Source of the DNA: Scolanthus callimorphus
Lineage: Eukaryota; Cnidaria; Anthozoa; Actiniaria; Edwardsiidae
DNA length: 64,000 bases
Direction of reading: 5' to 3'
Assembly: GCA_033964015.1 (NCBI GenBank)
Contig: CM066925.1
Coordinates: 11,144,204 to 11,208,203, forward strand
Shown here: positions 46,445 to 59,259 of the stretch, in pieces
How the letters are laid out: each line of letters starts with the position of its first letter
Position numbering within the stretch: the stretch's first letter is position 1
The notes under the pieces: model-generated
Told to the model about the DNA's origin: nothing
What the model saw: the letters and a program-made list of their open reading frames with translations, nothing else
Database searches by the model: none
Program-made: the position numbers and the translations under genes

Positions 46445-49400
46445 TTATATTGCAATGCTGTTAGGCACTCGTTCTGGGAGTAGGTAGGTATACGGCCATT
46501 CGGTTTTCTCATTTCGCTGCTTGATTGACTCGGAGATTCTCCGTAACTCTGCCTGATAGCGCTCCACGATCACGTGAACATGGGGATTGGCGAACAGGCC
46601 ATCGCTGTAGTCTCCGATGTAAGTCTGTTGAAATCAAGACACAACAGGTTAGTAATAATAATAATTATTGGCGAGCATTGTGGCATATTATCCGGGCTGT
46701 AATGAGCAATTTGGCGGGCTCTAATATATTTTGTCCATGCACTCTTGAGTTTTTAACTTGACCAACCTCATCATCTGCGTACTGTGTCAATGTTCTCATC
46801 AATCCCAAGTAGGCTACTGTCTCCGCCTTGTTGGGATAAGCCTTGATGAAGGTGTGCTCCTCTACAAGTCCCTGAAAAAATATATGATATATCTTATTTA
46901 CCGGCTTGGAGGTCACGGTAATCACCAACTGGACCGACCCCAAACTGCTAAATAATATAAAGATGTCATCTTTTATTCTTACACTGACATTCACTGAAAC
47001 AGCACATTCTCATACCCAGTGCTCCCCGGCTCGTCTGCTTGCAGGGGAGGCTCTGGGGACATCCATTTGAGAACCGTCGCTGATTGACTGATTTGAACGT
47101 TGGAGCATGCGCTAAAAGGTCTTTCTCTTAGCGGCTCTGTTTTAAATCTCGCGCATGCGTCAGTGGCTGTCACCAGAGCCTCCCCCGCGAGGTAACGAGC
47201 CGGAGAGCTCTGGGTTCGAGAATAGATACAGCATAAAAGTTGACAGTAATTAGTGCGCGCACCACAGCGCGTGAACTTATCCGGACCCGGAATCCGGATC
47301 GTAGGATTACGGACCGCTCACGAGCCAATCATAGCGTTGCAGAACTGAGTTTACCTTAGCTGATGGCGGAGGTAGATGCATACAACTGGGTGTATTGGGC
47401 ATGTAAGCATACATCTCTAGTTGTCCAAAGTTGACGGCGGCGTGTTGACATGAGCAGTGGAACATAACGCATGTCAGCAAGTGCACGAGCTGGTAGCGCG
47501 TGCGAAGCATGTTGGGAAACTTGTGATCCTCGCGCGCGTTGAATGACGGGTAGCCATGTCGGTGAATTTCCTTGACCCATGCCTGCCAGAAAAAGCATAT
47601 CAAACAAAACATCGACGAAAATCGTCGTTATTCAGCATCTCTCGGCTAGAACCGTATGTGAAATCATTTACCTCATTGGGAAGTGAGAAGAGATCGTCTT
47701 TTGATAAGAAAGTTTTCATAAGAACTGGCAGGAATTACAGAGATCGAGTTTTCGATCTGTCCACCATTGATTGTAGCTTGGTAACCACGCTAGATAACAA
47801 ACAGCTAGCCCGCGCGTGGCTCGACCCAGTCCTCCCAAGTGTAAGCAGAAACGCGCACATACGATTTCATTGACATATCAAGAAAATGACATATCAAGAA
47901 AATCCTGTCGTTTTTTACAAATCCGCGCGGGCTGCCTGTGGTATTTTAAGTCTCGATCCAGGCCTTTGGCCTAGAAAAACTACATGGCGACCAAGAGAAC
48001 GAAGTTTCTCGAACATCTGTAACTTCGGCAACTCGACAGTTTTTGGCGAAATTTTCGTATATTGGCAATTGTGTCCAAAACGGACAACAACAACAACAAG
48101 CATAATTTACAGAAAGTACTAGAGATGAGAGTAAACTATTTCCTGTTCACCTGTAGCTCTTCGTCCTGCGCCACGTCCTTTTCAGTTTTGTAGAACTGAG
48201 AGATAAACTCACGGATGAAATTCTTCATAGCGTTCCACAGGCTGAGGGCGTCATCCCTGGGATAAAATGGTTATTATGTCAATTAGAGAGGGACAGTAAG
48301 ATCGTCATACTTAGAGCCAGGAGTCCAGGAGTCCCACCAAGAGTGGTAAACGCAGTGAGAGATTCTCTTTGCCGCCAGAAAGGTGGCTATTTTTAGTAAC
48401 ACATTTCGTACAAAATTTGATGTTACTGCTGTACGCAATATAAGCATCTCCAAGCAATACGAGTGAAATGCAACAGCAGCTCACCGTAGTTTAGCCTTCT
48501 GCTAGCTAACTAACCAAGCAGTAACTAGCTAAACAGTTTAAAATGTTCCTAAAACTAGATACTTTTATGAAGCTGAGGGGAAGAACACGATTGAAGATTA
48601 TTCTCTGTTCCGTTGAATCAGTTCTTTTGCTGAGAATTACAAGAGTGACAGGTTTATTGAACAAATCCGCTTTTAGAGTGAATTTCACATGACTGAAGTA
48701 AGACCAAATACACCTAGCCAATCATGAACGAGATAAAATACAAGTTGTTATTGAATGGCTTCCTGCTCAGCCAATCACACGTCATGTAAAATCACTATCA
48801 CGCGGTGAGCACGTGACTGTACTAAGACCAAATATACTTAGCCAATCATGAACGAGATAGAATACAAGTTGCTTTTGAAGGGCTTCCTACTCAGCAAATC
48901 ACATGCTAAGTAAAATCTGACTGCTTTCTTTCTTAGCCAAGTAAACACTATCACGCGGTTAGCACGTGGAATCTGCTGTTCTTACCTGTAGTAAAACCCA
49001 GGTAGTTTGGTTGCATCATCGACTCCCTTCTCTTCAACAAAGCAGGGATGTCATACATGTCCCAGGTGAAAGTCTTGTAGAGTTTTTGCATCAACTTGAT
49101 ATGACCTCCACCTCCGATACTTAATGTCTGCATAAAAAAAAGATGCACATTAGTGGGCTGATCTCTCCCAAAGGCAGTACATTATTTGCGGGCACGGCGA
49201 CGTAGTGGTATAATGTCTTCTTAGCGGAGTCTCTCTGATCTTCAGAATGTTTTATTGATCTGTGGTCTAAGGCCGAATTTCACTGCACAACTTTCGTAAA
49301 TTCTTTATTAACTTTCCTCTAATTCGCACTAAATTATTAGTTCTCTGACAGCACTTACATACAACCTCTACATTTTACCTGAGTTTTCTCAGATCATGGC

Positions 49401-52400
49401 CGATAGACCTCACTTGAGGGGTGGCTTTTTTGGAAGAAAATATTAAATAATAATGTCGTACCTGATCCGCTAATCCTCCCTCTCCCACCAGTTCCTGTCT
49501 GCCAATGGTATTAATGGCCATGATGGAGCGGATGTGAGGGAAGAGGAGGCGAAACACGGGGTGAGTCGAGGGAAGCATTCGCCACGTGGCCACAGCAAAG
49601 GGCTCCATCATCAGGTGAGTTTGTAGCAAGTGACTCAACATCTGAAATCCATGCAAAAAACGGGGCTTGTTAGGCTTTACACACTACAACTACAGGAAAA
49701 TGCTCCACATAACAACGTGGCTTGTTAGACTTTTACACACTGCAACTACAGGATCAACAGGAAAAGGTTACAAGAAGCTGGCTCAGCATCTGGAATCCAT
49801 GAAAAAAACGAGGCTTGTTGGACTTTTACACACTACAACTACAGGAAAAGGCATACAAGAAGCTGACTGAGCATCTGGAAACCTTGCGAAAAACGGGGCT
49901 TGTTAGAGTTTAAGACACTACAAGAGTAGTTCTGCCAGAACTGTCTTCGCAATTGCGCAGCTTTTTCGTTGCATAAAGGTATTTTGTCGCTGAGCTTAGT
50001 CTTCGTTTGTCCTCCATGTCAATAGTCGGAAGGGACGGAGAGATTGAACCAGCAAAACGTAGCGGCTGAAGGCTTGCCGAGTGATGGGCATCGCGCATGC
50101 GTACCTGATGGACTTGCAAGTTTGCGTTCTGTAGCCACATCTTGGCGTAGAGCCACTCCAGGGGAGGGTCATGGGGCGTCCACACAGGGTTGTCTTCGCC
50201 TGTCTGACGAAGCTGAATTGCTATGGGTATCAGCCCGCCTTAAAAATGAAAAGAGTTTTGAAACATAACTGGGTCTGCTCTGTTATCAAAACAAAATCTG
50301 TCTCTAGGTTGGATGAGAGACTATGAGAGGGTGCCATCTCCTTTAGCCTAATTGATCCAGAGCCTAGCGTGTAGCGTTGTTTAGTGGATACCGGTATCCA
50401 AGCTCTGAGGAGCACGAGGAGAGCGGTGACCTGGTGACTGACTGGTTACCTAAATAAGGCCACCATGAAATACTCGAAACTCGCTGCGTTGATCCCGGTT
50501 TGGTTTAGAATAGTTTAGGTTACAAGCAGACGAGAGATGAACAAAAATATTATTTTATTGAGATTTTGCATTAGGAGCGGCTCATGATAAGAGCGGCGTA
50601 TGTACTAGGCTTAAAGCGACTCTAACTCTATATGCAGTGTGAAAAGATCCTACAACTTCAGACCTAATGTAAAGGTGATAAAAATCTAAAAATCTAAAAT
50701 CCTCTTTCCTGAGCCAACCAGTTTCACGCCGGTCCTTAACTTGGTTCGTCTAGTACAGTCACTAGGCTTCTGTCATGGGTTTCCCTGGTTTCCTTCGAGA
50801 AGGACCGGTGTCTAAACATGGCATACATCAGATACCTGATCTGGTCAGGTGATTTGTTTGGCAATAAGAAAAACCTTGTCTCATTTTTGGACACAAACTG
50901 CTTTGTTGGTGTAGAACAGAGCGATGGGCTCCGCACAGAACCGCTCCTCTGGATTCCAAGTCCCTTCCTTGTATCGTGGTATACCCTCCAAAATCTTGTA
51001 GTCAACTTTGTAGACGTGCCCATCCTTGAAGAAAAAAAAACAGATCAGTTAGTAATAATAATAGATTACGCAAACGGCTCAACAAGGTGGTTCTTCTTCC
51101 GTTGCGAGACCTACGGTTTTACGTCCTTATCCGAGAAGACGCAAAAGTATAACCATTTCCAGATGTTGAAGCAAAGGCAACACCTCATCTTCAAATATTA
51201 AGAAAAATACCCTGAGTGTTGATTCGGCCAAGATTTGAACCCACGACTGCCCGCGTAACAGCCTGACGCCCTGCGTCCGTTATTGTAAGCTGTGGCAGTC
51301 GTTACCACTGATGCATTCACAACAACTTGCAGTTGTTTGAGAAACATCGTTCTCTTGGTTGCCATATTATTTTTTCTAGGCCAAAGGGCCTAGTAGCAAG
51401 ATTTAAAAAACACAGGCAGCCCGCGTGGACCCTTGGATGCGTGTAAAGATGATTTTCAAGCAAGGGACTTATCACTACGCGGATTCGATTCGTGCGCTTC
51501 ATGAGACAAGCATCCCAAATGGTCTGTAAGTGCGTTGAGGAACAAGAATACAAAACTCAGCTGACGCTACTCACTAGTCTCCTCCGCAGGCGTCTTGTGT
51601 TTTAACACCTTTTTCGAAGCTACTTCGACGCCCCTGGTTGGATTTCCTGTGGTGTGGTCCCCTCTTTTCCCTTCCGCTTCCGGTTTGAACTCGTTCTCAG
51701 TTTCCGCTCTGCCAAAAACGCCAACGAAGCGAACTAAGCGATGCCAAACACACGGAGATGCTTGCGAGGCTAGCCACTTACCTTCATCTCACGATAGAGA
51801 CTTCTCCCTCGGTCCAACAAATCATCGACTACTTTGTCAGGGAGCTTCATATCTGCTGGCAGATTATCACATCTTTCCAGCATCAGCGGGTTCACGCCAT
51901 TCATGAACTGCTGGCCAAATATCAGGTCATCTTTCCAGTTATCAGCGTTGATTTTATCCGGCAGGTTGACTTTATCAGCTACTCCGTGAAAAATCTGTGA
52001 AGTGAAGGAAAGCTATTAAGAGATATTTTACCAGGATTTCATCAAAAGCTTGTTGCTCAAAAGTTTATCCTGATTTTGGTCTCTATTTGAAGAACTACAT
52101 TGAAGAATTTACTTTAGTTTGTCCCGCTATGAAATACTCATAGAAAGCGGAGAAATCAAATTATGAATTTCACCACATCGAGTATTTTATAACGCTACAG
52201 CTAAACTTGGACACATGTAGGCGACGCGCAACATTTGTGTCCTGCATGTTTCCCCGAGTGGATAAACTAGGAAACATCGCACGTCTCGGACAAATAAAAT
52301 GTTTCTTGTCTTGCAAATAAACATTTCTTTGTGTCCCGGCTACAAAATTTGTCACGCGCAACAATGTGCCCGGCTACAATGTTGCGCGCTACATGTGTTT

Positions 52401-52892
52401 TATTTTAGCCAAGGCTTAACTATAACAAGGAAATTAGCTGAGATAAAAGGTTGCGCTACAGCGGCGTAGCCAGGCATTTCTGAAGGGGGGGGGGACGAAA
52501 ATTTTCAAATTTCCTCCAGCAAATACAGTAAATGTATGGGGAAATATCCCAAGAAAGGAGGGCCCCTGCCCCCCTCCCCCCTGGCTACGCCCCTGCGCTA
52601 ACCTACCATTTCAAACTCCTCCATGGTATCCCAAGGATTGACCTCGTGGCTTAGTTGCGCCAGGCCTGTGGCTGCTGTCATACTGACGATGCTTTTGATG
52701 AATGACTTGGAGGCCTCGTCCGTGAACCGCGAGTCCCGCGGGATCTCATTGTGATTCTCTGCGCTATGTATCCTGGGAGGCCGTCAAAAGGGGCCTTGTT
52801 GGTCCCCCATTTGTATTCCTCTTGTCGCTTTTGGATTTCCATGCTGCGGGACGCTTGGAAGATTCCTGGTTGTTCCGTATGTGGATGTGTTG
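46445..52892 (-). CDS. AOS-LOX: lipoxygenase catalytic domain
   Basis: Key blocks in order: EEYKWGTN, DEASKSFIKSIVSM, FGQQFMNGVNPLMLERC, DGHVYKVDYKILEG, GLIPIAIQLRQ, EWLYAKMWLQNANLQVHQ, MLSHLLQTHLMMEPFAVATW, INTIGRQELVGEGGLADQ, TLSIGGGGH, DDALSLWNAMK, FHCSCQHAAVNFGQ, YAYMPNTPSCMHLPPPSAK, TYIGDYSD, YLLPERVPNSIAI. Gly in INTIGR is the position where S-lipoxygenases carry Ala and R-lipoxygenases Gly, predicting an R-hydroperoxide. Single-base losses lie at about 52765 (before ENHNEIPRD) and 49022 (before GVDDATKLPGFYYR). Confidence 0.88.
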
Positions 52893-55800
52893 CTGAAAAA
52901 ATATTCAAGAGAGAGAATAAAAAATCATAAGTAAAGCAAGCAACAACTAAAGGCCCGTTCACACGGCGCGATCTTATAGCTGCGATTTGAGGTGCGATTT
53001 TTGCGGCGATCGTCGACGTCATATCGCGCGGTGTGAACGGCAAGCGATTTAGCTCTGCAATATTTATCCGTTTGTTGGCGATCTGAGGAAATCGCACCGC
53101 ATCGCAGTGGAATTTGAATGCCACGTCGCGGCGACATCGCAAGTGAAATCGCCATAAGATCGCCGGCCGTTGACACCGTGCGATATGACATCGCCACAGA
53201 AATCGCAGCTGAAATCGCGCCGTGTGAACGGGCCTTAAGACAGGCAATCAAGCAAGATAGTAACCAAGCAAACAGCCAAAAGGGATTGCCTGTTGGCCTG
53301 ATTTGTCTTCACCATGGGATTCAAACAGGGCTGTTTATTCACCTCCGCCTCCGAACAACGCGATCTCATCCACAATCCATCGCCGACATGGAAACACGTA
53401 CTTCTTGCCCTCCGCGTCGGTCACGGTTACCACGGTAACAAACCAATCATCGTTTCCTAGCAACCAGCCCTGTTGACAAGTTTGACCATATGCAGCTCCC
53501 CAACGTCGTACGTTTTGATATTGTAGGTATCGAGTTGACCTTTTCGGTAGTCATTGCGGAACACGAACCAAGTGCGACTTCATCGGTGATCAGTTTGCTC
53601 CCTAGAAAACAACGCACATCAACAAACAAGGAACATCTCAATCTTCAAGCCCTTACAACTTTGGAATCAGCTAGACGCATCCGCTTTTCCTAGCCTCCTC
53701 GCATGCGCTCTTTTTGTTGTCGTGATGTTTGGCAATGTGTACAAGGGTTTGCCTCTGGCGCGCGCTATTGTCGTTTAATGAGGTTCAGTGTGGAATTCGA
53801 ATAGGAAAGCAGGCTCTCATAGTACCTACGAAAGTCCTCCACCCGAGACTCGTGGATAACAAACGGCAACACGCGCACCACTCTGCACCACAGGAAGCAT
53901 GGCGAGAGATCTCGTGTCGCAGTAACACACCCGAGCGCAGCGCGCGCGCGAGTCAAAAATCTTCATACAATCAATATAGCCTGTTATGACAGGCGAACGT
54001 TCAACACCTTTCAGGAAAGATCTACCCAGTACCGACCCTTACCGTACAGGACAATATTGATACAGGAATTGGTCCCAGATCCCAACTGGGCTCCAGTCTC
54101 TACGGTCACCGTGTACGTTGTTTGGGCTCCCTTTGGTACGGAGTTGCGCCTAGCACTTTGTGAAGCCGAGTAAGCCGCCTGGAGGTCAACAAAGTAAAAC
54201 AGATATAAAAATAAAACATAAGCTTAGGGAATTACCATTCTCGGTCATGCACGCCATCATTTTTCAAATTTGTATCTCTAATTATATTATCTCATATCTC
54301 AAATTCCGCCTTTTTAGTTTATCAGCATAGAAAAGTTCCTTGTCCAACCTGTCGAATTTGGTTGACGCATCTGAAGTCCTCGGACGACTCCGCCGGGAGA
54401 AGCGCCAACGTCCCGCTTGGTAACCGCCCTACGTTGAATTTCATCCCCTCAGTGATGTCATCAGGGAGTAGTGACGTCACTGTGACGTCAGCAAGATCAA
54501 TCCACGGATGAGAAGTCTCGTCCCATGGAATTCCCGGATGGAAGATGTCCCAAGGGTCGTCTTTCTTAGCAAGATGGAGCTGTATTTGCAAGGTGTATCT
54601 TACAGGGCCCTTCTGTACGAGGGACTTGAACTCTTCTCGAAGGTAGTTCTTTGGGCGTGTATCATCCTTTGCACGTTTCATTACATCCCTAAGCAAAACA
54701 TGGAGTTAATGTAGTAACGTAGTTAATCCTTAATTAATAAGTATGTCGGATATGTGTGGACGCAGCGTCTAGCGAAGGTCACACAACTTTGAGATTCGAC
54801 TTTTTCATAGACAAAGAATTCTGATGCCAGAGAATTAGTTTTAATTATTGTAAAGTTCACAGCTTACCACAGCTTGTTCTGTTCCTCCTCGCTGAGTCGT
54901 CCACTCTCGGATCTCCCATCTGCTGGTACGACACGGAACTTGGCGTACCGCTTGACCTTATCCACCGCTATAAACTCGACAGGAGCTTGAGTGTGATAGC
55001 GCAGATCGGTGTACGATTGCGGGCCTCGCCTGAAGATTTCCATTTTGCAGTGGAGACTGAAGATTAAGGTGAAAACAATTATCACTGATATATAGCGCTT
55101 GATCGGCTGCACAAAAATGTATACAAGAACAGCAGGTAGTATGCCAATTTCTAGCGGATATTTTAATTCTCAATTTTGTACGGAGTGTCATAAATAAAGA
55201 CCGCAGCACACTTTGAAAAGGCCTATACAGAGGAGTCCAACCTATGTACAATCGTGTACAAAGGCATAGGCGGCGGAGCAGGGACTTCAGCCACCCGTGA
55301 AAGGTCAAATATATGTATGCCTTTGCCTATGCCTATGTATGACGATTTCTCAAAATGTGTGGAGCTTCAACCTCCGCCTCAGCAGTCAGCAGGAAAGAAA
55401 AAGTTAATGTCAAACAATAAAAAATAGCCTCTGCTCGCAGGGACAGTTCCAGCTCGCTCGGCAACACTTACACACTAGAGGTCATGAGAGCCGAACCTGT
55501 CATAGAGGAGTAACTTACTAATCAGGGCTTCTTAGAAGGCACTCTTTCAGTTTCTTGGGATCATCTAGATGTTTTCCCTCCTCTCCATCCTGATAAATCG
55601 ACTGCAAATTCCAAATTGCGTCTGCAACAAAATACTTAAATTAGTGAAATATTCAGCCCCACCACACATAAATCCCGCGCGCCACAAAATCAAATTAAAA
55701 AAAAACACTGGAGGGCCGGCTAGCAGGCTTTGAAATCTTCGTCTTCGGCTTTGTCATCGGCCAAGCTGCTGATGTTTCGATATGTCACTAGTACAGGGAA

Positions 55801-58800
55801 TTTCTGCAGAAACCCATCCATGGAAAAGCTGAAAGTTCCCATGCACACGCATGGGAAGAAGTGAGCGGAATTCACGTGGATAGCCGTGGGAAATTCGAAA
55901 ACTTCCCATTCTTCCACCATCGCCAAATTCAGTTTTTCCCATGGATTGGTTTCTGTAGATAACCTAGTGTTTGATAGCAAGAACACCTGTTGAACAATTA
56001 TCTTTTCCTGAGCTAAGCACCTTATAGTTGAAAAAATTGTCATGTTTCGAATGTCGATGCCATCGACTTTCCCTATACCTTTTAGCGAAAAAAGTAGGTT
56101 GTTCGAGAAAGTTTGTCGATCAACTGTAAGTTTGGTGAATTGCTTGGCGATTCGGCGACTCGCACGACATACCTGCTACGCCGGTACCCGCTAAAATGTC
56201 CAGCGGACTCTCTTCATCGCTATCAGCAAACTTGATCGTCATTCCACGAGCATCCGTTTCCGCATCATCATCTGAACGAGTGTTAGAATGACGCACGCGC
56301 ACTAGAAAGCGCTTCCAGGAATGAAAAATGCGTTTTGTGGGATCGTGGGATTCCTGTGGATGGTAGCGTAACCCAGTCCCCCTACGCCCATTGGATGCGA
56401 GGATCGTTTCCCGAGGACGAAGAAAGTGTGGGCGGAGATCTTAGTCTTGATGCTCGGTATTTGTACATGATAGAGGTTGAAGGAGGAGAGTCTACCGGGT
56501 GGCGGCGGGGGCTGGGGATGAAACAAAGCAAAAGCATTGATTGAGCATGCGCGGCCATTCTCTTTGAACGCCTAGTAATTCCCATTCTCGAACCAGAGCT
56601 CCCCGGCTCGTAACCTCGCGGGGGAGGCTCTGGTGACGACGCATGCACGACATTTAAAGGGGCTGTGTCACGGTTGTTTCAACAAAATTTTATAAAATAA
56701 GACCAGTGATCTACATAAACATCTCCGAATCCTACATTATTATTATTTAGTGTTATAAAGAAGAAGGAACTGAAACTTGCATTATATAGGCATCATTTTA
56801 CGTAAGTTTATAGCTTTCGCTATCAAATTTCCAAGTTTGAAAACTGTTCAGCCTGAACAGAAATAAAAAATGTCATTTCGTAATCCAATTCCATCCGCAC
56901 GATAACACACGAAAGTGCTCCAAAGTGCTCTAGCAGTTGAAAGGTTATTTAACAAACCTAGATGATTATTTTGCTCATTTCGTTTGAATTTGACTACATT
57001 TAAGCAACCTAAACATGCCTTAAAATCATGACGCTGCCCCTTTAATACAACGCTCAAAATCAGCCAATCAGCGAAGGCACTCAAATGGATGTCCCCAGTG
57101 CCTCCCCTGCGAGCAGACGAACCGGGGAGCTGTGGGTACGAGAATGGGCCATCACTAAGTAGTCTAATTCGAATGTTGGCGCGTGCGCAGAACGCTCTCT
57201 CTCTCTCTCAACGGCTCTATCAAATCTCAGACCTGCGTCCTCGCCAGAGCCTCCCCTGCGAGCAGACGAACCGGGGAGCTGTGGGTACGAGAATGGGCCA
57301 TCAAGTAGTCTAATTCGAATGTTGGCGCGTGCGCACAACGTCCTCTCTCTCAACGGCTCTATCAAATCTCAGACCTGCGTCCTCGCCAGAGCCTCCCCTG
57401 CGAGGTGACGAGCCGGGGAGCTCTGGGTACGAGATTGGGTGACGAGCCGGGGAGCTATGTCATCGGGTATTTCAGAGAATCTGATCTCCTGCGAGGAGAA
57501 ATGCTGCACAGGGGAGCTTTTGGAACAATAATGGATTCGTAGAAGCGCGCTAGCTATAGCGTTTGTTAACGAATAACACTTGATTTCAGACGGTATTATA
57601 GCCTGCTTAAAGCGGGACTGTCACGGTACGCGCATGCTCGAGCAAAGACCGCCGATCCCATAACTATCATTCAAAACGGGGATTCCCTGTTTAAATAAAC
57701 CAATCACGGGACACTTCGTTTTGCGGGAAAGTACCCACGCCCCGCGCGACGTCGCCTAAGGGAAAACATAATTTGGAGTTCATTCGTCAGGGGCGACATT
57801 ATGGTAAGTTTTTAGGGGTTTTTAGGCAAATGAGCTGCAAAATCGTTGTCTGAGGTGAAGATACCGTAGCCCTTGAACAATTTCCATGTCTCGTGGACCC
57901 TTTTCGATATCCAGATCCTGCTTTTATTGTGTTCCCAAGCCATTTTGGCGTAAGGACGACCTCGATTAGGCCTTTCTTGTTGGGCAGCCATCAGTGAAAA
58001 TGACGCTCGAGTCTCATTCAATTTAAAACGACAAACAATATTGCATCGACTCCAAAATTTGGTCACGATACTAAGGAGATCTCAGGAGAGAATACCCGTT
58101 AAGAATTAAGGGCAGATGGACCCCGAAACAACAAGATTGGAACGGATTCTACCAGCGTAATTCCTCCCTTTCACAGCCATCGTTCCGGCCCGGACCAAAG
58201 TGATCAAAATTCGCACATGCGCGTACCGTGACAGTCCCGCTTAAGTAGGAAGGCTAGATCGGTGCCCACAAATATGCCTCGCATTGCATTATCAAATTTG
58301 GCGAAAAAGACAATTCAAGTCAGAATGGCACCAGCGCGATGAGCAGCGTAATGAGTTGATCAATGACCTTCCTGAATTCTTTTAGCTTTTCTTCAAACCC
58401 CTCTTCTCCACATTCTTTCTTGTAGACATCATAGGCTACGTTTCGCCCTAAAGTAAAAGAGAAGGATAAGGCACAGCAGTGGTTAACAATCGTAGACTAT
58501 CCTATCAACCTTTCTCAACCTTTCCTGCCTAAAAGTGCGTGACGTCACACGCGCAATTATTTTCAAAAAACAATCCAACCTTGTGACGTCATTGATAAGT
58601 AAGTCGCAAGACCTCGACTCAAGAAACCACAGGGAGCCCATACACAGTGACTTGAAAAGGTTTTTAAGTTTTCTTGATATGGAATATATTTGAATGAAGA
58701 TTTGAGTCTTTGTTTATTCAGGGAGGAAGCATATCTACAGTGACATACTTGGACCACGGGATACTCACATGGAGGCTGTTGAGGAGCTTGTTGAGGAGCT

Positions 58801-59224
58801 TTTCCATTCACTATAAGTTCTTCCTTCTTCTAAAAAAAAAACAGTGAGCATCAGCACCTCACGGCGCCACACATTACTTAAAAGTCGTGAAGTGACTCAA
58901 GGTTAATGTCCTGGCATAAACCGGCCAACAACAACAACACAATTGCTACGAGTGCTTTGCAGGGAGCATCTTACATGCACTTGGCTTCACGGCAAATGCG
59001 TTTGGCTTCACGAGGTACGCGCAGGCGCACTGGGCTACTGGCGTACGGCCAACGCAAGGCATACGCATCAGTGATTCAGCATGAGAATAACGCATAAAAA
59101 TGCTGTTTGATATGTAGCTACTAACGCAAGACATCGACCACAGGAGAAAACGAGAAGAGAGTAGTAACACCATAACGCCAACAGAAACCAGGGCCGTAGC
59201 TAGCGGAGGGGCAGAGGGGGACAG

Positions 59225-59259
<35 letters not shown>

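Noticed and set aside
50736..51201. Open frames on either strand around 50.7-51.2 kb as separate genes
   Set aside because: They overlap lipoxygenase exon 51024-50898 in other frames; the DGHVYKVDY frame is the supported one.
51230..51310. Minus-strand tRNA-like GGGTTCAAATC segment
   Set aside because: Only a box B-like motif; no cloverleaf can be drawn.
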